Made by a program: the position numbers and the translations under genes. The notes under the pieces were generated by a model. The model searched no databases and was not told where the DNA came from. It saw only the letters and a program-made list of their open reading frames with translations. From the NCBI GenBank assembly GCA_019119305.1, contig DWXH01000014.1, positions 1-64,000 of the forward strand: DNA of 64,000 bases. The letters run 5' to 3'. The first letter of the stretch is position 1. Every line of letters begins with the position of its first letter. The stretch is from Candidatus Alistipes merdigallinarum (lineage in GTDB: Bacteria; Bacteroidota; Bacteroidia; Bacteroidales; Rikenellaceae). Below, piece by piece: positions 1 through 8,958 of the stretch.

Positions 1-1760
1 TTTTTCAATGAGGCATAATGTTCTTTAACCGCATTTACATCACCGTATTGGGTATAAAGCATATCGACGATGCACGGATAGGCGGCAGGCCAGGTGACGT
101 TTTCCGAATAGAAAGGCCAATAGGTCGGCGACACATCGGGGATTTGTCCGCTCGGAAGTTGTGAATCCTGAATGTCTCGCATCCATTTTTCGTAGAGCAA
201 AGTCGGACGGAACATGAAGCTTTCGCCAAAACTTCCCATAGCGCGGTCGCCGAGCCACCCCATTCTTTCGTCGCGTTGGGGACAGTCTGTCGGCATGCCC
301 CGGTAGTTGCCGCGAATACCCCAGAAGGCGTTGTGGTAGATCTGGTTCAGGGTCGAGTCGGAGCAGGCGAACGAACCGGTGGTTTTCATCTCGTCGTAGT
401 TGACTTTTCCTTCGAACTCTTTGAGCTCAGGGACATAGTCGAGTCCGGTGATTTCAACGAACCGGAAACCGTGATAGGTGAATTTGGGTTCCCACGAGAA
501 CAAGCCGTCTTCGGCCGGAGTATAGATGTCGGTAACGAGAGCTCCTCTGAGGTTTGCCATGTAGAGCGAACCGTCGGGTTGGAGGGTTTCGGCGAAACGC
601 ATGCGGATGGGTTTGTCCTTGGTTCCTTTGAGCGAAACGGCGAGCCATCCGACCATGTTTTGTCCCATGTCGAGGATCAGGGTCGAATCATTGAGTTGGT
701 TGATGGCGATCGGGGTGATCGTCTCCATGGTTTTGATGTTGGGATTGGATTGGGCGGTCAGCACACCCTGAGGGGCGTTGACGATTTTTGCCTGCATCCA
801 CTCCTTGTCGTCGAAACCGTTTTTGTTCCACTCCTTCATTTCGAGTCGGGCATCGTACTCTTCGCCATCGAATTCGTTGTTGGCGATGATGGGCCCGTTT
901 GTGGTGAGTTTCCAGCTGTCGTCGGAGGTTACAATCTCCTGTTTACCATCTTTATAGGTAATTTCCAGCTGGGCTAATAATTTAGGATATCCGAAATCAC
1001 GATTATTGCCGTATCGCATCGAGAAAAAGCGTCCGTTTCCGAGAATGACGCCGATTGTATTTTCTCCCTTTTTAAGGTGATCGGTAACGTCAAAAGTGTT
1101 ATAATATACGCATTTTGTATAATCGGATACGGTCGGAGCGAATAATTGCCCTTTTCCTACTTGTGTGCCGTTAAGGTAGCATTCGTAAAGTCCAAGTCCG
1201 GAGATATATAATCGAGCGGAGGCGATGGCTCCGTCGACGGGGAACTCCTTACGCAGATAGCGGGCTGCCAATCGGGTTTTTTCGCTTTTGATGGCATCCG
1301 TCGCGTTGAGCGCGCTGTCGATGCCGATCCATTGGGCTTTCCAGTCTGCGGAATCGAGCAGGGCCATGGACCAATGAGCGGGAGCACTCCATACGGAATC
1401 CCCCTTGTTTGTAGTGACCAATACTTTCCACCAATAGTCTTTGCGGGATTCGAGTTTCGGTCCTGCATAAGGGACAAAAACGGACTGGTCCGAATTTGTG
1501 ATTCCTGAATCCCAGATCAGGTTTGCTTCCTGGTCCAGGTCGTCAGCATCCGCAGCGACTTTGATCCGGTATGCGGTTTGCATGAGATCGGGCGTTTCTG
1601 AATCTATTTTCCAAGAGAAACGGGGCTGCTCGGCTGCGACGCCGACAGGGTTTTTCAGCAGCTCAACCGTGTTTTCGGTGATACGCGTCGATTCATCCGT
1701 GGTGCATGAGACGAAACAAAGACCCGTCAGAAAGAAACTGATGAGGTATTTTGCTTTCAT
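1..1760 (-). CDS. alpha-L-rhamnosidase, GH78 (partial, 3' end beyond window)
   Basis: The frame is open from an ATG at 1760 to the window edge, giving about 586 residues of a protein that should be roughly 900 or more. It begins with a lipoprotein-type signal (hydrophobic stretch ending FVSC near residue 20), so it is probably a surface or periplasmic lipoprotein. An N-terminal Fn3-like region and the Bac_rhamnosid_N beta-domain follow. The GH78 catalytic signature MPTDCPQRDERMGWLGD lies near residues 488-506; the acidic residues in this motif are the conserved active-site carboxylates of the family. It should release terminal L-rhamnose from glycans or glycosides. It starts 18 bases after the TIM-barrel gene and is probably co-transcribed with it. 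The family call is firm; the substrate is not known. Confidence 0.93.
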   Translation of the reverse strand, partial: MKAKYLISFFLTGLCFVSCTTDESTRITENTVELLKNPVGVAAEQPRFSWKIDSETPDLMQTAYRIKVAADADDLDQEANLIWDSGITNSDQSVFVPYAGPKLESRKDYWWKVLVTTNKGDSVWSAPAHWSMALLDSADWKAQWIGIDSALNATDAIKSEKTRLAARYLRKEFPVDGAIASARLYISGLGLYECYLNGTQVGKGQLFAPTVSDYTKCVYYNTFDVTDHLKKGENTIGVILGNGRFFSMRYGNNRDFGYPKLLAQLEITYKDGKQEIVTSDDSWKLTTNGPIIANNEFDGEEYDARLEMKEWNKNGFDDKEWMQAKIVNAPQGVLTAQSNPNIKTMETITPIAINQLNDSTLILDMGQNMVGWLAVSLKGTKDKPIRMRFAETLQPDGSLYMANLRGALVTDIYTPAEDGLFSWEPKFTYHGFRFVEITGLDYVPELKEFEGKVNYDEMKTTGSFACSDSTLNQIYHNAFWGIRGNYRGMPTDCPQRDERMGWLGDRAMGSFGESFMFRPTLLYEKWMRDIQDSQLPSGQIPDVSPTYWPFYSENVTWPAAYPCIVDMLYTQYGDVNAVKEHYASLK

Positions 1761-1778
1761 TTTGGTTCGAGTTAAGTT

Positions 1779-2750
1779 TTATTTGACCAGTTTGCGTAGG
1801 AAACGGGAGGTTGCCACTGCATCGTTCGCTTGGATTAGAGCTTCGATTTCCGTGTAGTACTCTTCGACGATTTGTTCATATTTCTTAACCCAGTACAGAC
1901 TTTCTGAAATGGCATCGATCGCATCTTCGCGGTAAGGATACTGGTCCATCGACAGCCATCCTTTGTAATTGGTCTTTTTCAGCCAGAAAAGGAGTTCTAC
2001 ATAGGTGGTCATGTGTACGCTGCTGACGATCATGTCATCGTCCCAACTTCCGTGATTGTCGTTAAAGTGCATGTGGAAAAGCATGTCTCCGGCTCTTTTT
2101 GCCAAAACGACGGCTTCTGCTACATTTTCACCCGCAACGAAACTGTGTCCCGTGTCGATGGTAACGCCGACATTTGCGCATCCGGTCTCTTTGGCTGCCA
2201 AAATAGTGTCGGCCATACGGGCGTGGTAGGAGAAATTGCGAGGCTCTTTGGGCTTGTATTCCAAAGCGAATCGCAGCGTCGGGAACTCGAGGGCAAGTTT
2301 TTGTATGGCATCGGTCATCCATTGACGCTCCTGATCATAATCGGCGGTTAACTGATAGTCGTAACCGTCCTGAGCCATCCACAGGTTCATGATTTTGCAG
2401 TCGATTTCCAAAGCGACTTCGCACATGCTGCGCAGGTAGTCGATCGCTTTTTGCCGAATGGCAGGATCGGTATTGGAGATACAGCCTTTCCCGTAATCTT
2501 TGTCGGTAAAGGTGTCCGGAATGATCGAAGCGCAGGTCAGACCATAGCCTTCGAGCCGTTTTTTCATGTCTTTTACGTTGTCCGGCCGGATATCCCATGT
2601 GCCTACCAGCTCGATACCCTTGATATAAGGCATCTTCTTAGCTGCCATATCAAGCATCTCTTCGGAGGAAGGGTTGTCTTTGTAGCCTTTGCAAAATCGG
2701 TCACACGTGTTGCCTAAGTTGCCTAAGATGATCGAATATTTGTTGTCCAT
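1779..2750 (-). CDS. sugar phosphate isomerase/epimerase-like TIM-barrel protein
   Basis: A 323-residue protein of the xylose-isomerase-like TIM-barrel superfamily (AP_endonuc_2 fold). Typical metal-ligand segments are visible: ALEYKPKEP (Glu), GVTIDTGHS (Asp/His) and HMHFNDNHG (His/Asp) in the second half. There is no signal peptide, so it acts in the cytoplasm. The gene sits 18 bases upstream of the GH78 rhamnosidase and 34 bases downstream of the ACT-domain gene. Being beside a rhamnosidase suggests an L-rhamnose or related ketose/aldose isomerase, but this is inference: the superfamily is functionally broad and the sequence alone does not fix the substrate. Confidence 0.8.
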   Translation of the reverse strand: MDNKYSIILGNLGNTCDRFCKGYKDNPSSEEMLDMAAKKMPYIKGIELVGTWDIRPDNVKDMKKRLEGYGLTCASIIPDTFTDKDYGKGCISNTDPAIRQKAIDYLRSMCEVALEIDCKIMNLWMAQDGYDYQLTADYDQERQWMTDAIQKLALEFPTLRFALEYKPKEPRNFSYHARMADTILAAKETGCANVGVTIDTGHSFVAGENVAEAVVLAKRAGDMLFHMHFNDNHGSWDDDMIVSSVHMTTYVELLFWLKKTNYKGWLSMDQYPYREDAIDAISESLYWVKKYEQIVEEYYTEIEALIQANDAVATSRFLRKLVK

Positions 2751-2784
2751 AGGTCAGTAAGTGTTTAGGTTATAAAAAAGCGAT

Positions 2785-3204
2785 TTAATATTTGGTGTTG
2801 AAGTTTACCTCGTCCGAAGCGCTGTTTTTCAAAGTTTCAATACATTTTTCAACATCCGTCGGTCGGATGACGACATTGGCAAGCTCGCCTTCAGAAAAGG
2901 CATACATGTATTCGATAAAAATCTCTTTTCGAGCGAGGATGTCGAGGATCGAGGAGAGTGCTCCGGGGCGGTTGGCGCAACTGAGACAGATCACGTCAGT
3001 CAGCATGACGGCAAAACCGGCTTCGCGTAGTGCTTCTTTGGCTGCATTTACATCCGATACGATCATGCGGAGTATGCCGAAGTCGGTCGCATCGGCCAGA
3101 CTGAAAGCATTCATGTTAACCCCTTTTTCTCCCAAGATACGGGCAACGTCGTTGATGCGTCCCGTTTTGTTTTCGATGAAAACGGATAATTGCTTTATAG
3201 TCAT
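2785..3204 (-). CDS. tandem ACT-domain protein
   Basis: A 139-residue protein made of two ACT repeats, about residues 3-68 and 70-135. The first begins IKQLSVFIENKTGRINDVAR, and the second contains LSCANRPGALSSILDIL, the usual ACT loop with Gly/Pro at the ligand site. ACT domains bind small ligands, commonly amino acids. Its place directly after the aryl-CoA ligase gene, 23 bases away, is a pairing commonly seen for PaaK-type ligases in anaerobes. That suggests it senses an aromatic amino acid or aryl acid for this pathway. There is no catalytic or DNA-binding domain, so a regulatory or ligand-sensing role is inferred. Confidence 0.85.
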   Translation of the reverse strand: MTIKQLSVFIENKTGRINDVARILGEKGVNMNAFSLADATDFGILRMIVSDVNAAKEALREAGFAVMLTDVICLSCANRPGALSSILDILARKEIFIEYMYAFSEGELANVVIRPTDVEKCIETLKNSASDEVNFNTKY

Positions 3205-3227
3205 AGGTCTTAAGTTTTTAGGTTCGG

Positions 3228-4529
3228 TTATTTAAGGACTCGTTTATCGATTACGCGTTGGCTCTTGCCTTCGCTGCGTTCTATGCTGTGGGGCTCCATC
3301 AGGCGGATATCGGCGCTGATTCCCAATACGCTGTGCAGTCGGTTGGCAATCCGTTTACGGAGGTCCATCATACGGCTGACCTCATCAGAGTAGTAGTTCT
3401 CACGAACTTCGACCTGTACTTCGAGCGTATCCAGGTTATTTACCCGATCGACAACCAGACGGTAGTGGGGCTCGAATTCGGGCAACTCCAGAACCACGCT
3501 TTCCACTTGTGATGGGAATACGTTGACTCCGCGAATGATCAGCATGTCGTCGCTTCGTCCGACGATGCGGCTCATCCGTACACAGGTTCGTCCGCAATCG
3601 CAAGGCGTGTAATCCAAAGAGCACAGGTCTTTGGTCCGGTAACGCAACAAGGGCATCCCACCTTTGGTCAGGGTTGTAAAGACCAATTCGCCCTGTTCTC
3701 CGGCAGGTAGCGGCTCCAGTGTGTCGGGCGATATGATTTCCGGATAAAAATGGTCCTCCACGATATGCGATCCCGATTTGCATTCGCATTCGTAAGAGAC
3801 ACCCGGCCCCATGATTTCACTCAATCCGTATATATTATACGCATTTACGCCCAGTTTCGTTTCGATCTCCCGACGCATATTTTCGGTCCATGGTTCCCCT
3901 CCGAGTATGCAGGTCTTCAGCTTGAACTCTTCGCGGGGAATTCCCGACTTAATAATTTGCTCGGTCAGATAGAGCGCATAAGAGGGGGTACAGGCCAAAG
4001 CGGTCGAACCGCAGTCGTGCATCAGCTGGATGTGTTTGGCCGTATTGCCGGTCGACATCGGGATTACCGTTGCACCCATGTGTTCGACCCCATAGTGGAG
4101 TCCGAGCCCTCCGGTGAACAGCCCGTATCCGTAAGCGACCGTGAACATGTCGTTCCGATCGGTGCCGAAGGCGTTCAGACAGCGGGCGATCGATTCCGAC
4201 CATATCGACAGATCGCGGTGGGTATATCCTACGACAGTCGGTTTGCCGGTTGTCCCTGAAGATGCGTGCAGCCGGACAATCTCCGAAAGCGGGGCGGCTA
4301 AAAATCCGAACGGATAGTTGTCGCGAAGATCCTGCTTGGTTGTGAAAGGCAATTTTACGATGTCGTCGATCGTGTTGATGTCATCGGGTATCAACCCGAT
4401 TTCCTGCATTTTATTGCGGTAAAACGGGGTGTTGTGGTATACGTAGTGTACCAGTTTTTTGAGCCGGGCACCTTGCAGATTCCGCATTTCGTCGCGGCTC
4501 ATACACTCTTTTGTTTTATTCCAGATCAT
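3228..4529 (-). CDS. paaK: phenylacetate--CoA ligase (aryl-CoA ligase)
   Basis: A 433-residue AMP-forming ligase, the normal length for PaaK. The adenylate-forming motif LHASSGTTGKPTVVGYT lies near residues 90-106. The acyl/adenylate site segment YGLSEIMGPG is near 240, and the C-terminal domain begins around RIVGRSDDMLIIRGVNVFPSQ. It activates phenylacetate or indoleacetate-type acids to CoA thioesters with ATP, or could run in reverse. It lies between the aminotransferase (38 bases upstream) and the ACT protein, in the same operon as IorAB. That makes an arylacetate substrate likely. Four Cys near residues 297-315 (CSLDY..CDCGRTC) are typical of the family. Confidence 0.93.
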   Translation of the reverse strand: MIWNKTKECMSRDEMRNLQGARLKKLVHYVYHNTPFYRNKMQEIGLIPDDINTIDDIVKLPFTTKQDLRDNYPFGFLAAPLSEIVRLHASSGTTGKPTVVGYTHRDLSIWSESIARCLNAFGTDRNDMFTVAYGYGLFTGGLGLHYGVEHMGATVIPMSTGNTAKHIQLMHDCGSTALACTPSYALYLTEQIIKSGIPREEFKLKTCILGGEPWTENMRREIETKLGVNAYNIYGLSEIMGPGVSYECECKSGSHIVEDHFYPEIISPDTLEPLPAGEQGELVFTTLTKGGMPLLRYRTKDLCSLDYTPCDCGRTCVRMSRIVGRSDDMLIIRGVNVFPSQVESVVLELPEFEPHYRLVVDRVNNLDTLEVQVEVRENYYSDEVSRMMDLRKRIANRLHSVLGISADIRLMEPHSIERSEGKSQRVIDKRVLK

Positions 4530-4567
4530 GATTTAAGTTCGTTTTTTGGTTTTCAGGGATGATTGGG

Positions 4568-5893
4568 TTATTTTGCCGTTATCGGATGGTCGGCATGAAA
4601 AGCCTTGAGTCGTTTGTCCATGACGTCGAACAGTTCTTCGGTCATGCGGGACGAGCAGGCACGGATTCCTTCCTGTTCGCTTCCTGTCGTGTTGAGTGTA
4701 ATGGAACTGATGCCGTAAAAGAGCAGTTCACGCATCAGCTCACCGGAGGTCATGCCCGGATAACCGATCGTAAAGAAGAAACCGTCACCGATCGGCTCGG
4801 TTACATCGCGGTCGTAGACGACATAGAATCCATTTTCTCGAAAAAGCCGCTTCATGTGGTCGGCCCTGCGGCCATACTCTTTGGTCTCTTCGACGAAATT
4901 GATTTTGCCGTCGCAGGCCGCCTTGTACATGGCAGCCAGTCCGAACTGCACCGAATGGGTGGCTCCGGAGGTGATCATGTACAGGATGGAGCTGACGAAG
5001 GTAATTCCGAAGAGGCCGGCACCCGAATAACGTTCGGCCAGTGCCGGGTATTTTCTGTTGAACAGCTTGTCGGAGACGCAGGCAACGGCCATACGCTGTC
5101 CGGCATAACTGAAGATTTTCGAGGCGGAGAGCATCAGGATGTAATTGTCCGTATATCGGGCGACGGTAGCCTGATAGGGTGGAGCGAACGGGTGTCCCAG
5201 ATCGCGTCGGAAATCCATGGCGAAATAGGCCAAATCCTCCAGAATGATCGTGTCGTATTTAGTGGCCAGTTCACCGATGATCTTCAGCTCCTCCTCTTCG
5301 AGACAGATCCAGGCCGGATTGTTCGGATTCGAATAGACGATCGCGCAGATGTTGCCTTTACTGAGATACTCTTCCAGTTTGTTGCGAAGAGCAGCTCCCC
5401 GATAGGCATAGATGTCGAACTGCTCGAACGGGATACCCAGAATTTTTAGCTGCGATTTCTGGATGGGAAAGCCCGGATCGATGAATAGCACGGTGTCCTT
5501 GCCCGGAGTACACTGGCTGGTGATGATAAAGGATCCGAACGACCCGGCAACCGAACCGGTTGTCGGGATACAACCTTCGGGTGATATGTCGACGTTGATA
5601 AAGGCTTTGATAAAGCGCGAGGTTTGTTCCTTGAGTTCGGGAACTCCTTCGGCAGCCGGGTATATGGCTGCGATTCCGGTATCCAAAGCTGCTTTTTCGG
5701 CTTCGAGTCCGATTTTGCAGGGGCTCAGGCCCGGTACTCCCTGATCCATCCGGATGAAGGGTATTCCGGTGCGCTGTTCGAGGGCCGAAGCGAGCAGCGA
5801 AGCCTGTCCGATCGTAGCTTTGGCCAGATCGGTAATTTTCAACTCGTCGACAATCGACTGGACGAGTTGAGGATCGAATACACAATGTTGCAT
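4568..5893 (-). CDS. PLP-dependent aminotransferase, class I/II (probable aromatic aminotransferase)
   Basis: A 441-residue fold-type I PLP enzyme. Visible landmarks are SNPNNPAW, which binds the PLP phenol/substrate, LEDLAYFAM with the conserved Asp, and the Schiff-base lysine in MLSASKIFSYAGQRMA. No signal peptide is present. The gene lies 31 bases after iorB and 38 bases before paaK. In this context it probably interconverts arylpyruvates and aromatic amino acids. The preferred amino donor cannot be read from the sequence; the omega-amidase-like gene at the head of the operon hints at glutamine. A different 2-oxo-acid specificity remains possible. Confidence 0.87.
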   Translation of the reverse strand: MQHCVFDPQLVQSIVDELKITDLAKATIGQASLLASALEQRTGIPFIRMDQGVPGLSPCKIGLEAEKAALDTGIAAIYPAAEGVPELKEQTSRFIKAFINVDISPEGCIPTTGSVAGSFGSFIITSQCTPGKDTVLFIDPGFPIQKSQLKILGIPFEQFDIYAYRGAALRNKLEEYLSKGNICAIVYSNPNNPAWICLEEEELKIIGELATKYDTIILEDLAYFAMDFRRDLGHPFAPPYQATVARYTDNYILMLSASKIFSYAGQRMAVACVSDKLFNRKYPALAERYSGAGLFGITFVSSILYMITSGATHSVQFGLAAMYKAACDGKINFVEETKEYGRRADHMKRLFRENGFYVVYDRDVTEPIGDGFFFTIGYPGMTSGELMRELLFYGISSITLNTTGSEQEGIRACSSRMTEELFDVMDKRLKAFHADHPITAK

Positions 5894-5924
5894 GGTGTCA
5901 GTCTGTTGCTCTGTTTTACTTCGG

Positions 5925-6524
5925 TTACTGTTTCATCTTTTGGTCGATGATGCTTTTGGCGGCGTCGCGACCGCATCGGAGTGCGGTGATGTTGGCCTCG
6001 ACGATCTCCTCTCCTTTGCGTCCGAATACGCGACGGATGCCCTCTTCGAACTTCTCGATTCCGATGTGCAGCAGGTCTGATGCGGCCCCGAGCAGCACCA
6101 TGTTCGACGAGCGGGGTGCTCCACACTCTTTTGCCAGTTTCTCTACATCGAGCAGCACCACATGCGGCAGACGGTTCAGTTCTTCATTCAGTTTTTCCGG
6201 ATCGGGATAGTTCGGAATGTTGATGAAGGGTACTGAGTGGGTTACGACCCAGCCTTTTTCCGAGAGGTAGGGCAGGTAGCGCAACGCCTCCATCGGTTCG
6301 AGCGAAAGAATCAGGTCAGCGGTTCCGTAGGGGATCAGGTCCGACCGGATCGGGTCGGACGACAGGCGCAGGTTAGACTGTACGTCGCCGCCCCGTTGGC
6401 TCATGCCGTGTACTTCGGCTTGTTTGATGTGCAGACCTTCGTCGAGGGCGGCTTCGCCGATGATCGTCGCGATGGAGAGGATGCCTTGTCCTCCCACGCC
6501 GGATAGTATGATATCTGATTTCAT
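5925..6524 (-). CDS. iorB: indolepyruvate oxidoreductase subunit beta
   Basis: A 199-residue gamma-type subunit of a 2-oxoacid:ferredoxin oxidoreductase. It begins MKSDIILSGVGGQGILS, the usual start of IorB; the reading frame extends 24 codons further upstream, but that would overlap iorA and lacks conservation. The GVGGQG motif contributes to cofactor/CoA binding, and HGMSQRGGDVQSNLR is family typical. With IorA it oxidatively decarboxylates arylpyruvates to aryl-acyl-CoA, or carries out the reverse reductive carboxylation with reduced ferredoxin. It begins 8 bases after the iorA stop, which suggests translational coupling. Confidence 0.93.
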   Translation of the reverse strand: MKSDIILSGVGGQGILSIATIIGEAALDEGLHIKQAEVHGMSQRGGDVQSNLRLSSDPIRSDLIPYGTADLILSLEPMEALRYLPYLSEKGWVVTHSVPFINIPNYPDPEKLNEELNRLPHVVLLDVEKLAKECGAPRSSNMVLLGAASDLLHIGIEKFEEGIRRVFGRKGEEIVEANITALRCGRDAAKSIIDQKMKQ

Positions 6525-6532
6525 TGTGTTTT

Positions 6533-8149
6533 TCAGGATTTGGATGATTCGTTTTTGAGTTTGGCCTGATGGTGCCGTTTCAGGGTCTGGATACACTCCC
6601 TGCGCGGGATGATGACCGACACGCCCTTATAGTTGATCTCTTCGCGGAGCGTAGCGGCGATCTCTTCCATGTTTTTCGGCAGCGGAACGACTACACGGAT
6701 GTGCTCGGGCTCTACGCCGACACCCCGGCAGATCGATTCCAGCCGGTTGGTTCCGGCCGAGTCTTGTCCTCCGGTCATTGCCGTGGTCAGGTTGTCCGAA
6801 ATAACGATGGTGATGTTGGCTTTTGCATTGACGGCATCAAGCAGTCCCGTGATTCCCGAGTGGGTAAAGGTCGAGTCCCCGATTACAGCGATGGCTGGCC
6901 ACAGCCCGGCATCGGCAGCCCCTTTGGCCATGGTGATCGAAGCACCCATGTCGACGCAGGTGTGGATGGCGCGGAAAGGAGGCAGTGCGCCCAGCGTGTA
7001 ACATCCGATATCACCGAAGACTTTGTAATCCTTGTATTCGCGGATGACCCGGTTCAGCGTTTCGTACATATCGCGGTGTCCGCATCCGTTGCAGAGTGCA
7101 GGAGGCCGGGGCACTACATACTCGCATGGGGCCATGCTTTTCGAAGCCGGAAGGCCGAGAGCAGCCCGGACATTATCCGGGGTCAACTCTCCGGTACGGG
7201 GAGCAGCGCCGGTGATCCGGCCGGTAATCCGGCACGAAATCGGAAGAATGCCGCGAACCTGCTCTTCGACGAAAGGTTGTCCATCTTCCAATACCAGAAT
7301 CTCTTCGCATGTTTCGGCCATGCGGCGGATCAGGTTTTTCGGAAGCGGGTATTGCGAAATTTTCAGGACGGGAAAGTCACATCCTTCCGGGAACTGTTCC
7401 ATCAGATAGTTGTAGGCGATACCGCAGGCGATGACGCCTCTTTTTCGGTTCGGTCCGTCGGTATAGCTGTTGAATGGCGAGGTTTCAGCCAGTTGCTCAA
7501 GCGTAGGTTGTTGTCCGATTACAGTAGCATAACGTTTGCGGGCGATGGCCGGGAGCAGGACCCAACCGGCCGTGGGGTCCGGAAACTTCATCGGATTCTG
7601 TTCGCGGGCGGCTTTTGTGTGAACGACGGCACGTGAGTGGGCCATGCGGGTGGTTACACGCATCAGTACCGGAAGTTTGTGCTCCTCAGAGAAGTCGAAC
7701 GCATACCGGATCATGTCGTAGGCCTCTTGTTGTGAAGAGGGTTCGAAGATCGGTGCGAGGGCGAATTTCCCGTAAAAGCGCGAATCCTGTTCGTTTTGAG
7801 AGGAGTGCATCGACGGGTCGTCGGCGACCAGAACGACCAGACCTCCGTTCGTTCCGGTGATGGCGGAGTTGACAAACGCATCGGCAGCGACGTTAAGTCC
7901 CACGTGTTTCATGCAGACGAGTGCGCGTTTTCCGACGTAGGATACGCCTAAGGCAGCCTCCATTGCGGTTTTTTCATTGGTACACCAACGGCTGTATACG
8001 CCGCGTTCGATGGCGAGTTCCGATTGCTGGATATATTCGGTAATTTCAGTTGACGGGGTTCCGGGATAGGCGTATACGCCGGACAGTCCGGCGTGGAGTG
8101 CCCCTAAGGCAATGGCCTGATCTCCCAAAAGCAATAATTTTTCTTCCAT
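6533..8149 (-). CDS. iorA: indolepyruvate ferredoxin oxidoreductase subunit alpha
   Basis: A 538-residue protein with the pyruvate:ferredoxin oxidoreductase N-terminal domain (GVYAYPGTPSTEI, residues ~24-36) and a C-terminal thiamine diphosphate-binding domain. The latter contains ALCNGCGHRDM near 350 and GDIGCYTLGALPPF near 377. It catalyses thiamine-dependent cleavage of arylpyruvates together with IorB. It ends about residue 538 with RRECIQTLKRH and has no C-terminal CxxCxxC ferredoxin module. Many archaeal and bacterial IorA proteins carry such a module and are 600 or more residues long, so electrons must pass to a separate ferredoxin or through another site. This shorter form may be typical of the lineage. 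Confidence 0.93.
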   Translation of the reverse strand: MEEKLLLLGDQAIALGALHAGLSGVYAYPGTPSTEITEYIQQSELAIERGVYSRWCTNEKTAMEAALGVSYVGKRALVCMKHVGLNVAADAFVNSAITGTNGGLVVLVADDPSMHSSQNEQDSRFYGKFALAPIFEPSSQQEAYDMIRYAFDFSEEHKLPVLMRVTTRMAHSRAVVHTKAAREQNPMKFPDPTAGWVLLPAIARKRYATVIGQQPTLEQLAETSPFNSYTDGPNRKRGVIACGIAYNYLMEQFPEGCDFPVLKISQYPLPKNLIRRMAETCEEILVLEDGQPFVEEQVRGILPISCRITGRITGAAPRTGELTPDNVRAALGLPASKSMAPCEYVVPRPPALCNGCGHRDMYETLNRVIREYKDYKVFGDIGCYTLGALPPFRAIHTCVDMGASITMAKGAADAGLWPAIAVIGDSTFTHSGITGLLDAVNAKANITIVISDNLTTAMTGGQDSAGTNRLESICRGVGVEPEHIRVVVPLPKNMEEIAATLREEINYKGVSVIIPRRECIQTLKRHHQAKLKNESSKS

Positions 8150-8173
8150 GAAGCAATTTATAAGTTAGATTAA

Positions 8174-8935
8174 TTATTCGAGCGTAAAGCGGTCGGCATC
8201 CTGAAGTGCCGGAAAGTTTTTGCGGAAATCCCGCAGAGCCTCTGCGTCGAGTTCTGCGGAGAGCAGAGCCTCTTTCCCGGGATCGGTATCCGCGAGGGTT
8301 TGGCCCTTGAAATCGAGCAGGACCGACTTGCCGCAGTAGGAGCAGTTAGGGTCGGTACCCGTACGGTTGATTCCGGCAACGTAGCAGAGGTTTTCGATGG
8401 CCCGGGCACGCAGCAGCGCACTCCATGATTCGACACGAGGTGTGGGCCAGTTGGCTGTGTAGAGGGCCAGATCGTAATCGTTGCGGTTCCGGCTCCATAC
8501 GGGGAAACGCAGGTCGTAGCAGACTTGCAGCAGGATCCTCCATCCTTTATATTCGACGATAACCCGTTTGTCTCCGGCCGTGAACTCTTTGTGTTCGCCT
8601 CCATAGGTGAACAGGTGACGCTTGTCGTAGTAGGTGACCGAACCGTCGGGTTTTACGAAATAGAAACGGTTGAAATATTGTCCGTTCTCTTCAACGGCAA
8701 CACTGCCCGCCAGCGCACAGTTGGTATTTTGGGCGATCCGTTTCATCCACGGAAGAGTTTCTCCACCGTGTGGCTCAGCTGATAGACGCGGTTGGGTACA
8801 GAATCCCGTCGAGAACATTTCGGGTAGTACGATCAGATCCGAAGAGCCGGCTTCGGCTATTTTTTGTTCGAATCGTGCACGGTTTCCCGCCGGATCATTC
8901 CATAAAAGGTCTGTTTGTATGAGTGTGATTTTCAT
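8174..8935 (-). CDS. nitrilase-family omega-amidase (YafV-like)
   Basis: A 253-residue carbon-nitrogen hydrolase. The catalytic Glu-Lys-Cys triad is visible as VLPEMF (Glu ~39), YYDKRHLF (Lys ~105) and LLQVCYDLRFP (Cys ~139). The overall layout, including FSTGF after the Glu and LRFP after the Cys, matches omega-amidases, which hydrolyse 2-oxoglutaramate or 2-oxosuccinamate. That reaction draws glutamine transamination forward. It is the first gene of the aryl-acid operon, 24 bases before iorA, with a TATCTTTG promoter element just upstream. The omega-amidase assignment within the nitrilase family is likely but not certain. Confidence 0.85.
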   Translation of the reverse strand: MKITLIQTDLLWNDPAGNRARFEQKIAEAGSSDLIVLPEMFSTGFCTQPRLSAEPHGGETLPWMKRIAQNTNCALAGSVAVEENGQYFNRFYFVKPDGSVTYYDKRHLFTYGGEHKEFTAGDKRVIVEYKGWRILLQVCYDLRFPVWSRNRNDYDLALYTANWPTPRVESWSALLRARAIENLCYVAGINRTGTDPNCSYCGKSVLLDFKGQTLADTDPGKEALLSAELDAEALRDFRKNFPALQDADRFTLE

Positions 8936-8958
8936 GATTGGTTTACCTAATAATCAAA

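Noticed and set aside
276..977. Open frame of 233 codons on the plus strand
   Set aside because: It is antisense to the GH78 gene, has biased composition and no recognisable motif.
6569..7636. Open frame of 355 codons on the plus strand
   Set aside because: It runs opposite iorA, which has clear thiamine-enzyme motifs; this is a shadow of the GC-rich codon pattern.
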